From assembly GCA_021784265.1 (NCBI GenBank), contig JAJXTA010000272.1, positions 1-5,332 of the forward strand: DNA of 5,332 nucleotides, in the 5' to 3' direction. Below, in pieces: positions 1 through 5,332 of the stretch. Both the position numbers and the translations under genes were made by a program. How positions within the stretch are numbered: position 1 is the stretch's first letter; every line of letters starts with the position of its first letter. Origin of the DNA: a bacterium (GTDB lineage Bacteria > Verrucomicrobiota > Verrucomicrobiia > Limisphaerales > J093). Under the pieces are notes generated by a model that saw only the letters and a program-made list of their open reading frames with translations, made no database searches and was not told the DNA's origin.

Positions 1-492
1 CAGTACGAGATCGCTAACTTCGCCCGAAAGGCCGACGGCCGCGGCGAAGTGCCCGGCTACGCCTGTCGGCATAACGTCAATTACTGGCGTGGGGGCTCCT
101 TTTGGGGGTTGGGCCCCAGCGCGACCAGTTACGTGCGGGGCACGCGCTCGCGCAACTGGGCCAACACGGCGCTGTACTGCGAACAACTGGAGCAGGGGCG
201 CCGCCCCGTCGAATCCACGGAACGCCTCGCGCCGTTGGGCCGAGCCGGGGAAATCGGGGCCTTCGGATTGCGGATGAATGCCGGGTGGCCTTTTGCCGAG
301 TTCAGGGCCGCCACCGGTTTCGACCTCCACCCGGAGTGGACGGCAGATATGACGGCTTTGGCGGAACAGGGACTCGGGCGCCTCACCATCGACCGGTTTC
401 AACTGACCGCGCGCGGGCTGCGTTTTGCCGACCTCGCTGCCCGGGCTTTCCTGCGCCCGGAGGGCCGCGCCGTTGCCGCCGATGGCCCTTGA
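1..492 (+). CDS. hemW: HemW radical SAM heme chaperone, C-terminal part (5' truncated by window edge)
   Basis: The reading frame is open from base 1 and ends at TGA 490-492, giving about 163 residues of the C-terminal half; the start and the radical SAM CxxxCxxC cluster lie outside the window. Visible family signatures, in order: YEIANFA, then CRHNVNYWRGG, then GLGPSATSY, then an N-rich segment (RNWANTALYCEQLEQGR), then the FGLRM block, and finally a winged-helix-like tail with LTARGLRFADLAARAFL. This order is that of HemW (often annotated as oxygen-independent coproporphyrinogen III oxidase-like). In the family, HemW binds heme and delivers it to haem proteins in the cytoplasm; it is not a true coproporphyrinogen oxidase. 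A short charged insertion (RKADGRGEV) separates NFA from the PGYACRHN block, where many HemW proteins have only one or two residues. The wording of the conserved blocks resembles verrucomicrobial homologues as I recall them. The 3' end overlaps the next gene's ATG (482), which suggests co-transcription. Confidence 0.9.
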   Translation, partial: QYEIANFARKADGRGEVPGYACRHNVNYWRGGSFWGLGPSATSYVRGTRSRNWANTALYCEQLEQGRRPVESTERLAPLGRAGEIGAFGLRMNAGWPFAEFRAATGFDLHPEWTADMTALAEQGLGRLTIDRFQLTARGLRFADLAARAFLRPEGRAVAADGP

Positions 493-763
493 TGCGATCC
501 AACAGGCGGCGCGCGAGCAATTTGGCCGCCAGAGCCATCAGTATGGCCCGGGTCACGTCCTCGAGAACCTGGAGGACGTCCGCGCGGCCCTGCCGCACCT
601 CCACCTGCGGCGGGGTGCCGGCGTGCTGGACTTGGTGGCCCGGGCGCCGGCGTCGGTGCGCCGTCTGTTCCGGTTGGGGGAGGAGGAGGGCCGGGTGGTG
701 TGGTGGTGGCGGCGCCTAACTCTGGTGGCGGAGCGGACGTCCGACCCGGACGCGCGGCGGTGA
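482..763 (+). pseudogene. N-terminal remnant of a class I SAM-dependent methyltransferase
   Basis: An ATG at 482 overlaps the end of hemW by 11 bases and opens a 93-codon frame ending at TGA 761-763. Residues 1-50 read like the start of a UbiE/Methyltransf_11-type methyltransferase: a QFGRQSHQYGPGHVLEN block, then EDVRAALPHL, then GAGVLD, where motif I (VLDxxxGxG) should begin. In this frame the motif is lost: VLD is followed by LVARAPASVRRL and an Arg-rich tail. One frame over, bases 634-660 encode GGPGAGVGA, which would complete a SAM-binding glycine loop if one base were missing near 632-634. Beyond 660 no frame shows methyltransferase motifs II-IV; the sequence becomes G-rich and low in complexity (about 672-714). 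The family is usually about 200-280 residues, so this is at most a quarter of one. Best reading: frameshifted and deleted gene. Alternatives: a sequencing error followed by divergent sequence, or a short unrelated protein. The family call rests on recalled resemblance. Confidence 0.5.
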
Positions 764-847
764 GCGGGCCGCTCGCCGCCCGTGTCGTGCTCGGTCCCGC
801 CGGGGATGGCCTCGACACCGATGCGGGCGCGGCGTAGGCTCGCGCCC

Positions 848-1627
848 ATGCCTCACCTCCCTCCTCGACTCCGGTTGGTTGGCTTCACCCTCATCGAGCT
901 GCTGGTGGTGATCGCGATCATTGCCATCCTGGCGGGCCTGCTCTTGCCGGCGCTGTCCGCCGCCAAGGAGAAGGGCAAGGCGGCCAGTTGCCTCAACAAC
1001 CTCCACCAGATGGCGATCGCCAGCCAGCTTTATACGGCGGACAACGCCTCGACCTACTGCTTCACGTTTCAGGTCCGAGGCAACAACGTCTTTCGCCGGG
1101 CTTGGTTCAATTTCCTCCAACCCTACCAACAGAGCACCAATCTGATCCTCTGTCCCTCGCTGACGATCAAGTTCAAGGAATTCCTCCAGAATTATCCCAG
1201 CGAGAGCCCTGACAAGGCCGTCGCCAACTACGGCATGAATTTCCGGCTGGGCGGCTGCGACTGGCCCGGCGTCTGGGACGTGAAGGATTGGCCGCCGTAT
1301 AAAGACAGCAGCGTGAAGAACCCAGCCGCCACGGTCTTCCTGACCGACAGCGGGACGCGGCCGCTGGCCACTGCCGATCCTAACAAATGTGTGACCCCCG
1401 CCTCACCCGAGAAGCCCGGCTGTTGGATCGTCCACGATCCCCTCAACGACGCGCCGAACACCGGCGGAGTGACCTCCGACGATCCCAACTGGGGTGGCCC
1501 ACAACCGCGGCACAGCCGGCGGAGCAATGTCCTTTTTGCCGACGCCCACGCCCAGGCGCTGCGGCCGGCCCAGTGGTATTGGGGCGGCACGCCGTGGCTG
1601 CAGCCGGCGCTGGGCGGGGGTCCTTAG
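848..1627 (+). CDS. Prepilin-type (pseudopilin-like) secreted protein with class III leader
   Basis: This encodes 259 residues from ATG 848. Residues 1-12 form a short basic leader ending in Gly; the prepilin peptidase would cut between G12 and F13 (G^FTLIE), and Glu at +5 of the mature protein is present. Residues about 14-35 are the hydrophobic assembly helix, followed by [23 protein letters not shown], the helix continuation typical of the large Verrucomicrobiota/Planctomycetota prepilin-like (type II secretion G-like) families. The C-terminal globular part has YGMNFRLGG (about 128-136) and [15 protein letters not shown] (about 221-235), which matches the RHxxxxNxxFxDGH motif of these proteins except that Ala replaces the Gly of DGH. 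Such proteins sit in the inner membrane or periplasm, and the function of individual copies is mostly unknown. An upstream in-frame GTG (782) and ATG (821) exist, but 848 gives a normal-length leader and has a weak GTAGG 9 bases before it. No pilus or secretion genes are adjacent, so it appears to be an orphan copy. Confidence 0.87.
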   Translation: MPHLPPRLRLVGFTLIELLVVIAIIAILAGLLLPALSAAKEKGKAASCLNNLHQMAIASQLYTADNASTYCFTFQVRGNNVFRRAWFNFLQPYQQSTNLILCPSLTIKFKEFLQNYPSESPDKAVANYGMNFRLGGCDWPGVWDVKDWPPYKDSSVKNPAATVFLTDSGTRPLATADPNKCVTPASPEKPGCWIVHDPLNDAPNTGGVTSDDPNWGGPQPRHSRRSNVLFADAHAQALRPAQWYWGGTPWLQPALGGGP

Positions 1628-1692
1628 GGTGATGATTCGGGAAGAGCGGTGCCTTCACGGTGAGGGGGCTTTGACCGAGGCTCGGCGCGGGC

Positions 1693-1720
1693 GGCTCCGC
1701 GGGTGCCGCGGGAAGGAGCC
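1693..1720 (+). terminator. Possible weak terminator stem-loop after the pseudopilin gene
   Basis: The two CCGCGG copies at 1697-1702 and 1706-1711 can pair around a GTG loop, and GGCT (1693-1696) can pair with AGCC (1717-1720) across a GAAGG bulge. It lies 66 bases after the pseudopilin stop codon. No run of T follows, so it is not a standard intrinsic terminator, and it may be only chance structure in GC-rich DNA. Confidence 0.2.
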
Positions 1721-1782
1721 AGAGGACGGAGGCACAGGGGGAACGACGGGTTTCTCGGTGGCGTGGAGGCGGGCGAAGGAGC

Positions 1783-1802
1783 GAATCTAATATATTTGAT
1801 TC
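1783..1802. promoter_or_regulatory. AT-rich 20-bp near-perfect dyad, candidate operator
   Basis: The arms GAATC (1783-1787) and GATTC (1798-1802) flank the perfect palindrome AATATATT (1789-1796), all centred on 1792/1793. Only one base pair (T1788/T1797) breaks the symmetry. It stands out as a short AT-rich patch in very GC-rich DNA, between the pseudopilin and tolC genes. Symmetry of this length suits a dimeric DNA-binding regulator. No regulator gene is visible in the window, and I cannot assign a known consensus. Confidence 0.4.
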
Positions 1803-1903
1803 CGCGTGCTCAAATCACTTGTTAAGCGCTCCAGTTCGGCGGTGTCCTGCCGATGATCCCTCTCGGCCACCGCGTACCAGGCGGACGACGGCAGCAGGGC
1901 TGA

Positions 1904-1961
1904 GCGGGCGGACGGTGTGCCGCCCGCCGCCGGCGGCGAGGAACCCATCCCCGTGGCGGGG
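1904..1961 (+). other. Cluster of GC-rich inverted repeats upstream of tolC
   Basis: There are three elements in 58 bases. First, GCGGGCGG (1904-1911) pairs with CCGCCCGC (1920-1927) around an 8-base loop. Second, 1925-1938 (CGCCGCCGGCGGCG) is a perfect 14-base palindrome that shares three bases with the first stem, so the two folds compete. Third, CCCCG (1949-1953) pairs with CGGGG (1957-1961) around TGG. If transcribed they would form part of the tolC leader RNA. The mutually exclusive pairing is what a switch could look like, but it could also be a by-product of high GC. Confidence 0.4.
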
Positions 1962-1986
1962 CGGAGTCGTGGAGCCAGAACACGGT

Positions 1987-2026
1987 GGTGGTGGTCCTGG
2001 CGCCCCGCGGGGGGCGCCCCACCACC
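1987..2026 (+). other. Long bulged hairpin just upstream of tolC start
   Basis: The inner stem is GGCGCCCC (1999-2006) with GGGGCGCC (2011-2018) around a GCGG loop. The outer stem is GGTGGTGG (1987-1994) with CCACCACC (2019-2026). A 4-base TCCT bulge (1995-1998) on the 5' side separates them. All 16 base pairs are Watson-Crick. It ends 30 bases before the tolC ATG and has no following T-run, so it is not a standard terminator. It could act as a leader-RNA structure, an mRNA-stability element or a REP-like palindrome. Confidence 0.55.
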
Positions 2027-2056
2027 TTCGAGACCGAGAACCATCCAGCAGCCAGT

Positions 2057-3640
2057 ATGAATCATCGGCAACGCCAACATTGCGGCCCGCGGTCATGGAA
2101 GGTGTGGATGGTCTTGGGCAGCGCGCTCGTCCTGGTCCGTCCGGTGGGTCTCCCCGGCGCGGTGCCACCAGTTACGGGGCCAGGCAGCGGTTCCGCCGCC
2201 GGCGCGACGCCGGTGATGTCGCTGGAGGAATGCCTGGAGACGGCGCTGCGGAACAATCACCGCCGCCCCGCCTCCCGCTTTGCCGTGGCGATGGCGGAAG
2301 CGCAGCACCGCCAAGCCCTGGCAGGCTACTGGCCGCAACTCAATTTGCGCGGTGGGTACCAGCGAATGGACGAGGCTCCCGACTTCCTGTTTCCCGCGAC
2401 GCGGATGTACTTGCCGCCACAGTCGGTGAACCTCCCCGGCGGCGCGGCGACGGTGACGATTCCCGCCGGGGCCTTCGGCAACCCGGCGCCTATTCAATTG
2501 CCGGTGAGCTATCCCGGCCAAACCCTCAACACCCCGGCGCAGCAGTACGCGGTACCGGCCCAGGACGTGCGGTTGATGGATCCCAGCTCGGTCGTGGGGT
2601 CGTTGAATGCGACGTGGCTGCTCTACGACGGGGGCATGCGCCGCGGTCTGCGGGAACAGGCCGGCGGGTGGCTCGACGCGGTGAAGCAAGAGGCCCGGCG
2701 GACGGACCTGGAGATTACCGACAGCATCAAGCGGTTGTACTACGGGGCGGTGTTGGCGCAGCAGCTCCTCCAGGTAGGCACCGACACCTTCGAACGGATG
2801 CAGGCGACTCTGCGCCTGACCGAGACGATGTACCAACATGGCTCGGGCAAGGTCAACAAGACCGATTTTCTGGACAACAAGGTGATGGTGGAGACGCTGC
2901 GCTCGGCGGTCGCCCAATTGGAGAAGAACGCCGCCATGGCGCGAGCGGCGCTCGCCAACACGATGGGGCTGCCCTGGAATGCGGATGTCCGCCCGGCGGC
3001 GCAGACCATCCCTTTCGCCGCGCTTACGGCCAACCTTGATGACTTGGTGAGCACCGCCTACCAGTTCAGTCCGGATTGGGCAAAACTGCAGGCCGGCACC
3101 CGCGCGGCGGCGGGGGGCGTTCGCACCGCGCGGAGCGGGCACTACCCCAAGCTCGCGCTAACCGGTGAACTCCACCGGTGGTGGAACGGTTACGATGCCG
3201 GCCTGGCGACGGACAACAACAAACAGGGATGGACGGCAGGTGTCGGGTTGGAGGTCCCGCTGTTCGACGGTTTTCTGACGCGTAACCGGGTGAGCGAGGC
3301 CCGGGCCCGACTCCAGAAGATCAAGGAGGAAGGCTTTCTCCTCAAGGAAGGGCTGGGCTTGCAGGTCAAGGATGTGTTCCTCGGCCTGGCGGCAACACAG
3401 AAGGCCCATCGGGCGACGCTGGACGCCATGCAGGCGGCGCAGGAGAACCGGGACTTGAACGCCCGCGCGTACCAAAACGAATTGGTCGAGACCGAAAAGG
3501 TCATCCGGGCGCAACTGGTCGAGGCCTTGATGGCCGCGCAGCACTACAAGACCTGCTACGATCAGGTGGCGCTCCAATCCCAGTTGGACCTGCTGGTGGG
3601 CACGGAAGTGATCAAACGGCTCTTGGGCTCAGGCACGTGA
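2057..3640 (+). CDS. TolC-family outer membrane efflux channel protein
   Basis: This encodes 527 residues, in the upper part of the usual TolC-family range of about 420-530. The start at ATG 2057 gives a basic N-terminus (MNHRQRQ...RSWK), a hydrophobic stretch (about 17-34) and a likely signal-peptidase region; an upstream GTG (1985) would put GC-rich leader sequence in front of it. There is no clear Shine-Dalgarno site. The two structural repeats of the OEP fold are visible. Repeat 1 begins at LEECLETALRNN (56-67), with AGYWPQLNL (89-97) leading into the first barrel strand and WLLYDGG (187-193) starting the second helical part. Repeat 2 begins near STAYQFSPDW (332-341), with HYPKLALTG (362-370) and PLFDGF (401-406), then long Ala/Gln/Leu coiled-coil helices to the end. 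A Pro/Gly-rich segment of about 75 residues (108-182) lies between the strands of repeat 1 and is probably a large surface loop. In the family, trimers form an outer-membrane channel fed by an inner-membrane pump through an adaptor; neither is in the window. Two PhnD-like genes follow directly. Confidence 0.93.
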   Translation: MNHRQRQHCGPRSWKVWMVLGSALVLVRPVGLPGAVPPVTGPGSGSAAGATPVMSLEECLETALRNNHRRPASRFAVAMAEAQHRQALAGYWPQLNLRGGYQRMDEAPDFLFPATRMYLPPQSVNLPGGAATVTIPAGAFGNPAPIQLPVSYPGQTLNTPAQQYAVPAQDVRLMDPSSVVGSLNATWLLYDGGMRRGLREQAGGWLDAVKQEARRTDLEITDSIKRLYYGAVLAQQLLQVGTDTFERMQATLRLTETMYQHGSGKVNKTDFLDNKVMVETLRSAVAQLEKNAAMARAALANTMGLPWNADVRPAAQTIPFAALTANLDDLVSTAYQFSPDWAKLQAGTRAAAGGVRTARSGHYPKLALTGELHRWWNGYDAGLATDNNKQGWTAGVGLEVPLFDGFLTRNRVSEARARLQKIKEEGFLLKEGLGLQVKDVFLGLAATQKAHRATLDAMQAAQENRDLNARAYQNELVETEKVIRAQLVEALMAAQHYKTCYDQVALQSQLDLLVGTEVIKRLLGSGT

Positions 3641-3681
3641 GTCCGCCCAACCCGCGTTGCCGTCGCCCCACAGACCCCGCC

Positions 3682-4695
3682 ATGATGCCGAGCCCGCGTC
3701 CTGCCCGCCGCGCCGAAGCGGGCGGTCTGCGCCCGCCGACCGTGCGGTGGGCGGTCGCACTGGCGCTGGTGGCGGGGTGGGTGGGCTGGGGAGCACCGCC
3801 GGAGCCCGATCCGAGCAACCGGCCGGGACGGGTGGCCTTCTCGTCGTCCCTGTTTGTGGACATCAACGAGAACGACGCGCGCGCCGCCGTGGCCGGGTGG
3901 GCGGAGGCCATGAGCCAGGAGCACGGCATCCGTTTCGACCCGGATCCGTTGATCCTCGACGGGATGGCGGCCATCCTGCGCGCCTTGCGGGAGAACCAAG
4001 TCGATGCGGTAGCCCTAACGACCGAGGAATGCTGGCGCTTGGACCAGGCTCTGCCCTTGGGCCCGTTCATCTTCGGTATCCGCGGGGGAGTCACCACGGA
4101 ACAATACCTGTTATTGGTGGCGCAAGATAGTCCGGTCAAGCAGTTGGCCGATCTCCGGGGGCACAGCCTCGCGGTCTTCCAGAATCCGCGCGCCAGCCTG
4201 GCGCCGGTCTGGTTGGAGACCCGCTTGGCGCAGGCCGGCCTGGGCCGACTGGAACAGTTCTTCGGTGAGGTAAAGCCGAACCCGAAGCTCACCGGAGTAG
4301 TCCTGCCGGTGTTTTTCCACCAAGCGGATGCGTGCTTGGTGACCCGTTTGGGTTTGGAGACGATGAGCGAGCTCAATCCGCAGGTGGGGCGCCAGGTCCG
4401 GGTGTTGGCGGCCTCTCCCGCACTGGTCCCCAGCGTCTTCTGCTTCGTCCGGGGTCGGGCTTCTACGTTCAGAGAGCAGGTGTTGCCGGAGATCACCCAG
4501 CTCCACCGGACGCCCGCGGGCCGGCAGGTGCTGCTGTTATTCCAATCCGACCGCTTGGAGGAGTACCCCAAGTCCTATTTGGAAGGGGCATTCCAATTGC
4601 TGGCCGCACACCGTCGTTTGTGCGAGGGGGTGTTGGCGGACGGCGGAGGGGTGACGAACGGGGTCGCGACGGCCTCCCCGCCTGTCGCCCGGTAA
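3682..4695 (+). CDS. PhnD/SsuA-like periplasmic substrate-binding protein (copy A)
   Basis: This encodes 337 residues from ATG 3682, close to the family length of about 300-350. The N-terminus has basic residues (RPARR, VR) and a hydrophobic core (about 23-38, WAVALALVAGWVGWGA), consistent with Sec export. The mature domain begins GRVAFSSSLF (49-58). It then shows VDAVALTTEE (107-116), a YLLLV strand with LADLRGHSLAVF (155-166), SLAPVWLETRLA (172-183), VVLPVFFHQADACLV (206-220) and ELNPQVGRQVRVLA (230-243). This order fits the phosphonate/ferric-ion type II periplasmic binding fold (Pfam PF12974-like). Known members bind phosphonate or phosphite and pass it to an ABC importer, but the ligand here cannot be told from sequence and no permease or ATPase is seen. 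A GTG at 3637 in the same frame overlaps the tolC stop as GTGA and would add 15 residues ahead of the signal peptide; I prefer ATG 3682 (ATG 3685 is also possible). The gene follows tolC by 41 bases and its paralogue follows by 3. Confidence 0.85.
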   Translation: MMPSPRPARRAEAGGLRPPTVRWAVALALVAGWVGWGAPPEPDPSNRPGRVAFSSSLFVDINENDARAAVAGWAEAMSQEHGIRFDPDPLILDGMAAILRALRENQVDAVALTTEECWRLDQALPLGPFIFGIRGGVTTEQYLLLVAQDSPVKQLADLRGHSLAVFQNPRASLAPVWLETRLAQAGLGRLEQFFGEVKPNPKLTGVVLPVFFHQADACLVTRLGLETMSELNPQVGRQVRVLAASPALVPSVFCFVRGRASTFREQVLPEITQLHRTPAGRQVLLLFQSDRLEEYPKSYLEGAFQLLAAHRRLCEGVLADGGGVTNGVATASPPVAR

Positions 4696-4698
4696 TCC

Positions 4699-5332
4699 AT
4701 GCGTACCTCTCCTCCAGCACTGGAGCCAGCCGGGCGGGTGTGGCTTGGGCCCGGACCACGGTGGGGCTGGCTCGTCGGCCTGGGCGTACTCCTCCTGGGG
4801 ACACAGGCGCAGTCACCGGCGCCGACGGGCGACAACTCGCGGGAAGACCCGCCGTTCCGCGTCGGCTTCTCGACGAGTATGTTCAAAGGTGTGAACCGGA
4901 ATGATGTGACGGCATCGTTCAGCGCTTGGGTCCAGAGCGTGGCGGAGCAGAGGCGGGTACCCGTCGATCCGAAGCCGTTGCTGTTTGATAGCCTCCCCAC
5001 TCTCGGTGAGGCGTTGGCCGGCCGGCGCGTCGATGCGGTCGGGATGACCACGGAAGAATACGCGCGCTTGCGCGGGGTGGTCCAACTGGCCCCGGTCTTC
5101 GTCACCCGGCGGGCCGGACGGATTGGCGAAGAGTATGTCATTCTGGTGCGACGCGCGAGCGGCATTACCGGGCTGGGGGATCTGCGCGGGCGGCGGCTGA
5201 TGATCTACCAGCACGTGCGGACGTGCCTGGCTGAGGTGTGGCTGGAGACGCTGCTGGCGCGGAACCAATTGCCACCGCCGTCCGCCTTCTTCGGGCATCT
5301 GACCCGGGAGGGCCAACTGACCGCGGTCGTGC
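4699..5332 (+). CDS. PhnD/SsuA-like periplasmic substrate-binding protein (copy B, 3' end outside window)
   Basis: The frame is open from ATG 4699 to the window edge: 211 codons plus one base, with no stop. The N-terminus has a basic/aromatic start and a hydrophobic core (about 22-35, WGWLVGLGVLLLGT) followed by TQAQS, a plausible signal-peptidase I region. The rest aligns almost without gaps with copy A: RVGFSTSMF (54-62), NRNDV (66-70), VDAVGMTTEEYARL (111-124), EEYVILV (144-150), LGDLRGRRLMIY (159-170), LAEVWLETLLA (177-187), AFFG (196-199) and a final LTAVV that matches the start of copy A's TGVVLPVFF block. Identity looks moderate, with many clear substitutions, so the duplication is old rather than recent. 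It starts 3 bases after the copy A stop codon, with no good Shine-Dalgarno site, which suggests translational coupling. The same caution on ligand applies. The missing part would be roughly the last third of the protein. Confidence 0.85.
   Translation, partial: MRTSPPALEPAGRVWLGPGPRWGWLVGLGVLLLGTQAQSPAPTGDNSREDPPFRVGFSTSMFKGVNRNDVTASFSAWVQSVAEQRRVPVDPKPLLFDSLPTLGEALAGRRVDAVGMTTEEYARLRGVVQLAPVFVTRRAGRIGEEYVILVRRASGITGLGDLRGRRLMIYQHVRTCLAEVWLETLLARNQLPPPSAFFGHLTREGQLTAVV

Larger units (their letters stand above)
1628..2056. other. Intergenic region of 429 bases with regulatory-looking structure
   Basis: No convincing gene lies here. The first part (1628-1780) is GC-rich with one imperfect stem-loop. 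An AT-rich island (about 1784-1825) holds a 20-bp dyad. The last part (1900-2030) holds several GC-rich inverted repeats. Short open frames occur on both strands, but they have no recognisable domains and are expected by chance at this GC content. I see no clear sigma-70 promoter; the AT-rich island is the most likely place for the promoter and operator of the tolC operon. Confidence 0.6.

Noticed and set aside
782..847. Longer pseudopilin from GTG 782 or ATG 821
   Set aside because: It would place 9-22 Arg/Pro-rich residues before a leader that is already complete and of normal length from ATG 848.
1796..1825. Sigma-70 promoter built from TTGATT (1796-1801) and a downstream -10
   Set aside because: The best -10 at 17-18 bases spacing (TTGTTA or TGTTAA) matches the consensus poorly; not enough to call.
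1787..2080. Minus-strand open frame of 97 codons in the intergenic region
   Set aside because: Its C-terminal end (AWYAVAERDHRQ, then ELERLTSDLS) looks faintly protein-like, so a gene remnant is possible. However, it runs through the strong hairpins and the tolC start, and I recognise no family.
1819..3039. Long + strand open frame of 406 codons overlapping tolC
   Set aside because: It overlaps the clearly real TolC frame, its product is Arg/Gly/Pro-rich without domains, and such frames are expected opposite or beside genes at this GC content.
2093..3142. Minus-strand open frame of 349 codons inside tolC
   Set aside because: Antisense shadow of the TolC codons; His/Arg-rich product with no recognisable motif.
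3612..4571. Minus-strand open frame of 319 codons inside copy A
   Set aside because: Antisense shadow of the PhnD-like gene; Arg/Ser/Thr-rich, no signal peptide or domain.
1..5332. CRISPR arrays, tRNA or rRNA genes, insertion sequences, phage or toxin-antitoxin genes
   Set aside because: I saw no regularly spaced direct repeats, no tRNA-like cloverleaf, no transposase or integrase motifs and no terminal inverted repeats with target duplications.

Overview
The window looks like a piece of a GC-rich Verrucomicrobiota chromosome, probably of the Pedosphaerales/Limisphaerales type. This rests on recalled family signatures, not on a search. The main clues are a prepilin-like protein whose N-terminus runs [34 protein letters not shown], a style typical of the many prepilin-like proteins of Verrucomicrobiota, and a HemW C-terminus with the ACRHNVNYWRGG and GLGPSATSY wording seen in that phylum. 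Every gene I can support is on the + strand.

Layout. 1-492 is the 3' part of hemW (radical SAM heme chaperone). Its end overlaps by 11 bases the start of a short gene (482-763) that resembles only the N-terminus of a class I SAM-dependent methyltransferase and falls apart where the SAM-binding motif should be, so it is probably a broken gene. 848-1627 encodes a stand-alone type II secretion/pilin-like (pseudopilin) protein with a class III leader. 1628-2056 is a 429-base non-coding stretch. It holds an AT-rich 20-bp near-perfect dyad and a run of strong GC-rich stem-loops ending 30 bases before the next gene.

2057-3640 is a TolC-family outer-membrane efflux channel. It is followed at once by two tandem paralogues of the PhnD/SsuA-like periplasmic substrate-binding fold: 3682-4695 is complete, and 4699-5332 runs off the end of the window. 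The two paralogues are separated by 3 bases, and tolC and the first are 41 bases apart (or overlap, if an upstream GTG is used). The three genes therefore look like one operon.

Working together. HemW, the methyltransferase remnant and the pseudopilin look like unrelated chromosomal neighbours. The second half is the more interesting part: an outer-membrane export channel co-transcribed with two secreted PhnD-like binding proteins and no import permease or ATPase in view. A periplasmic adaptor plus an inner-membrane pump, or a sensor kinase, could lie just downstream, but that is inference and the window ends before it can be tested.
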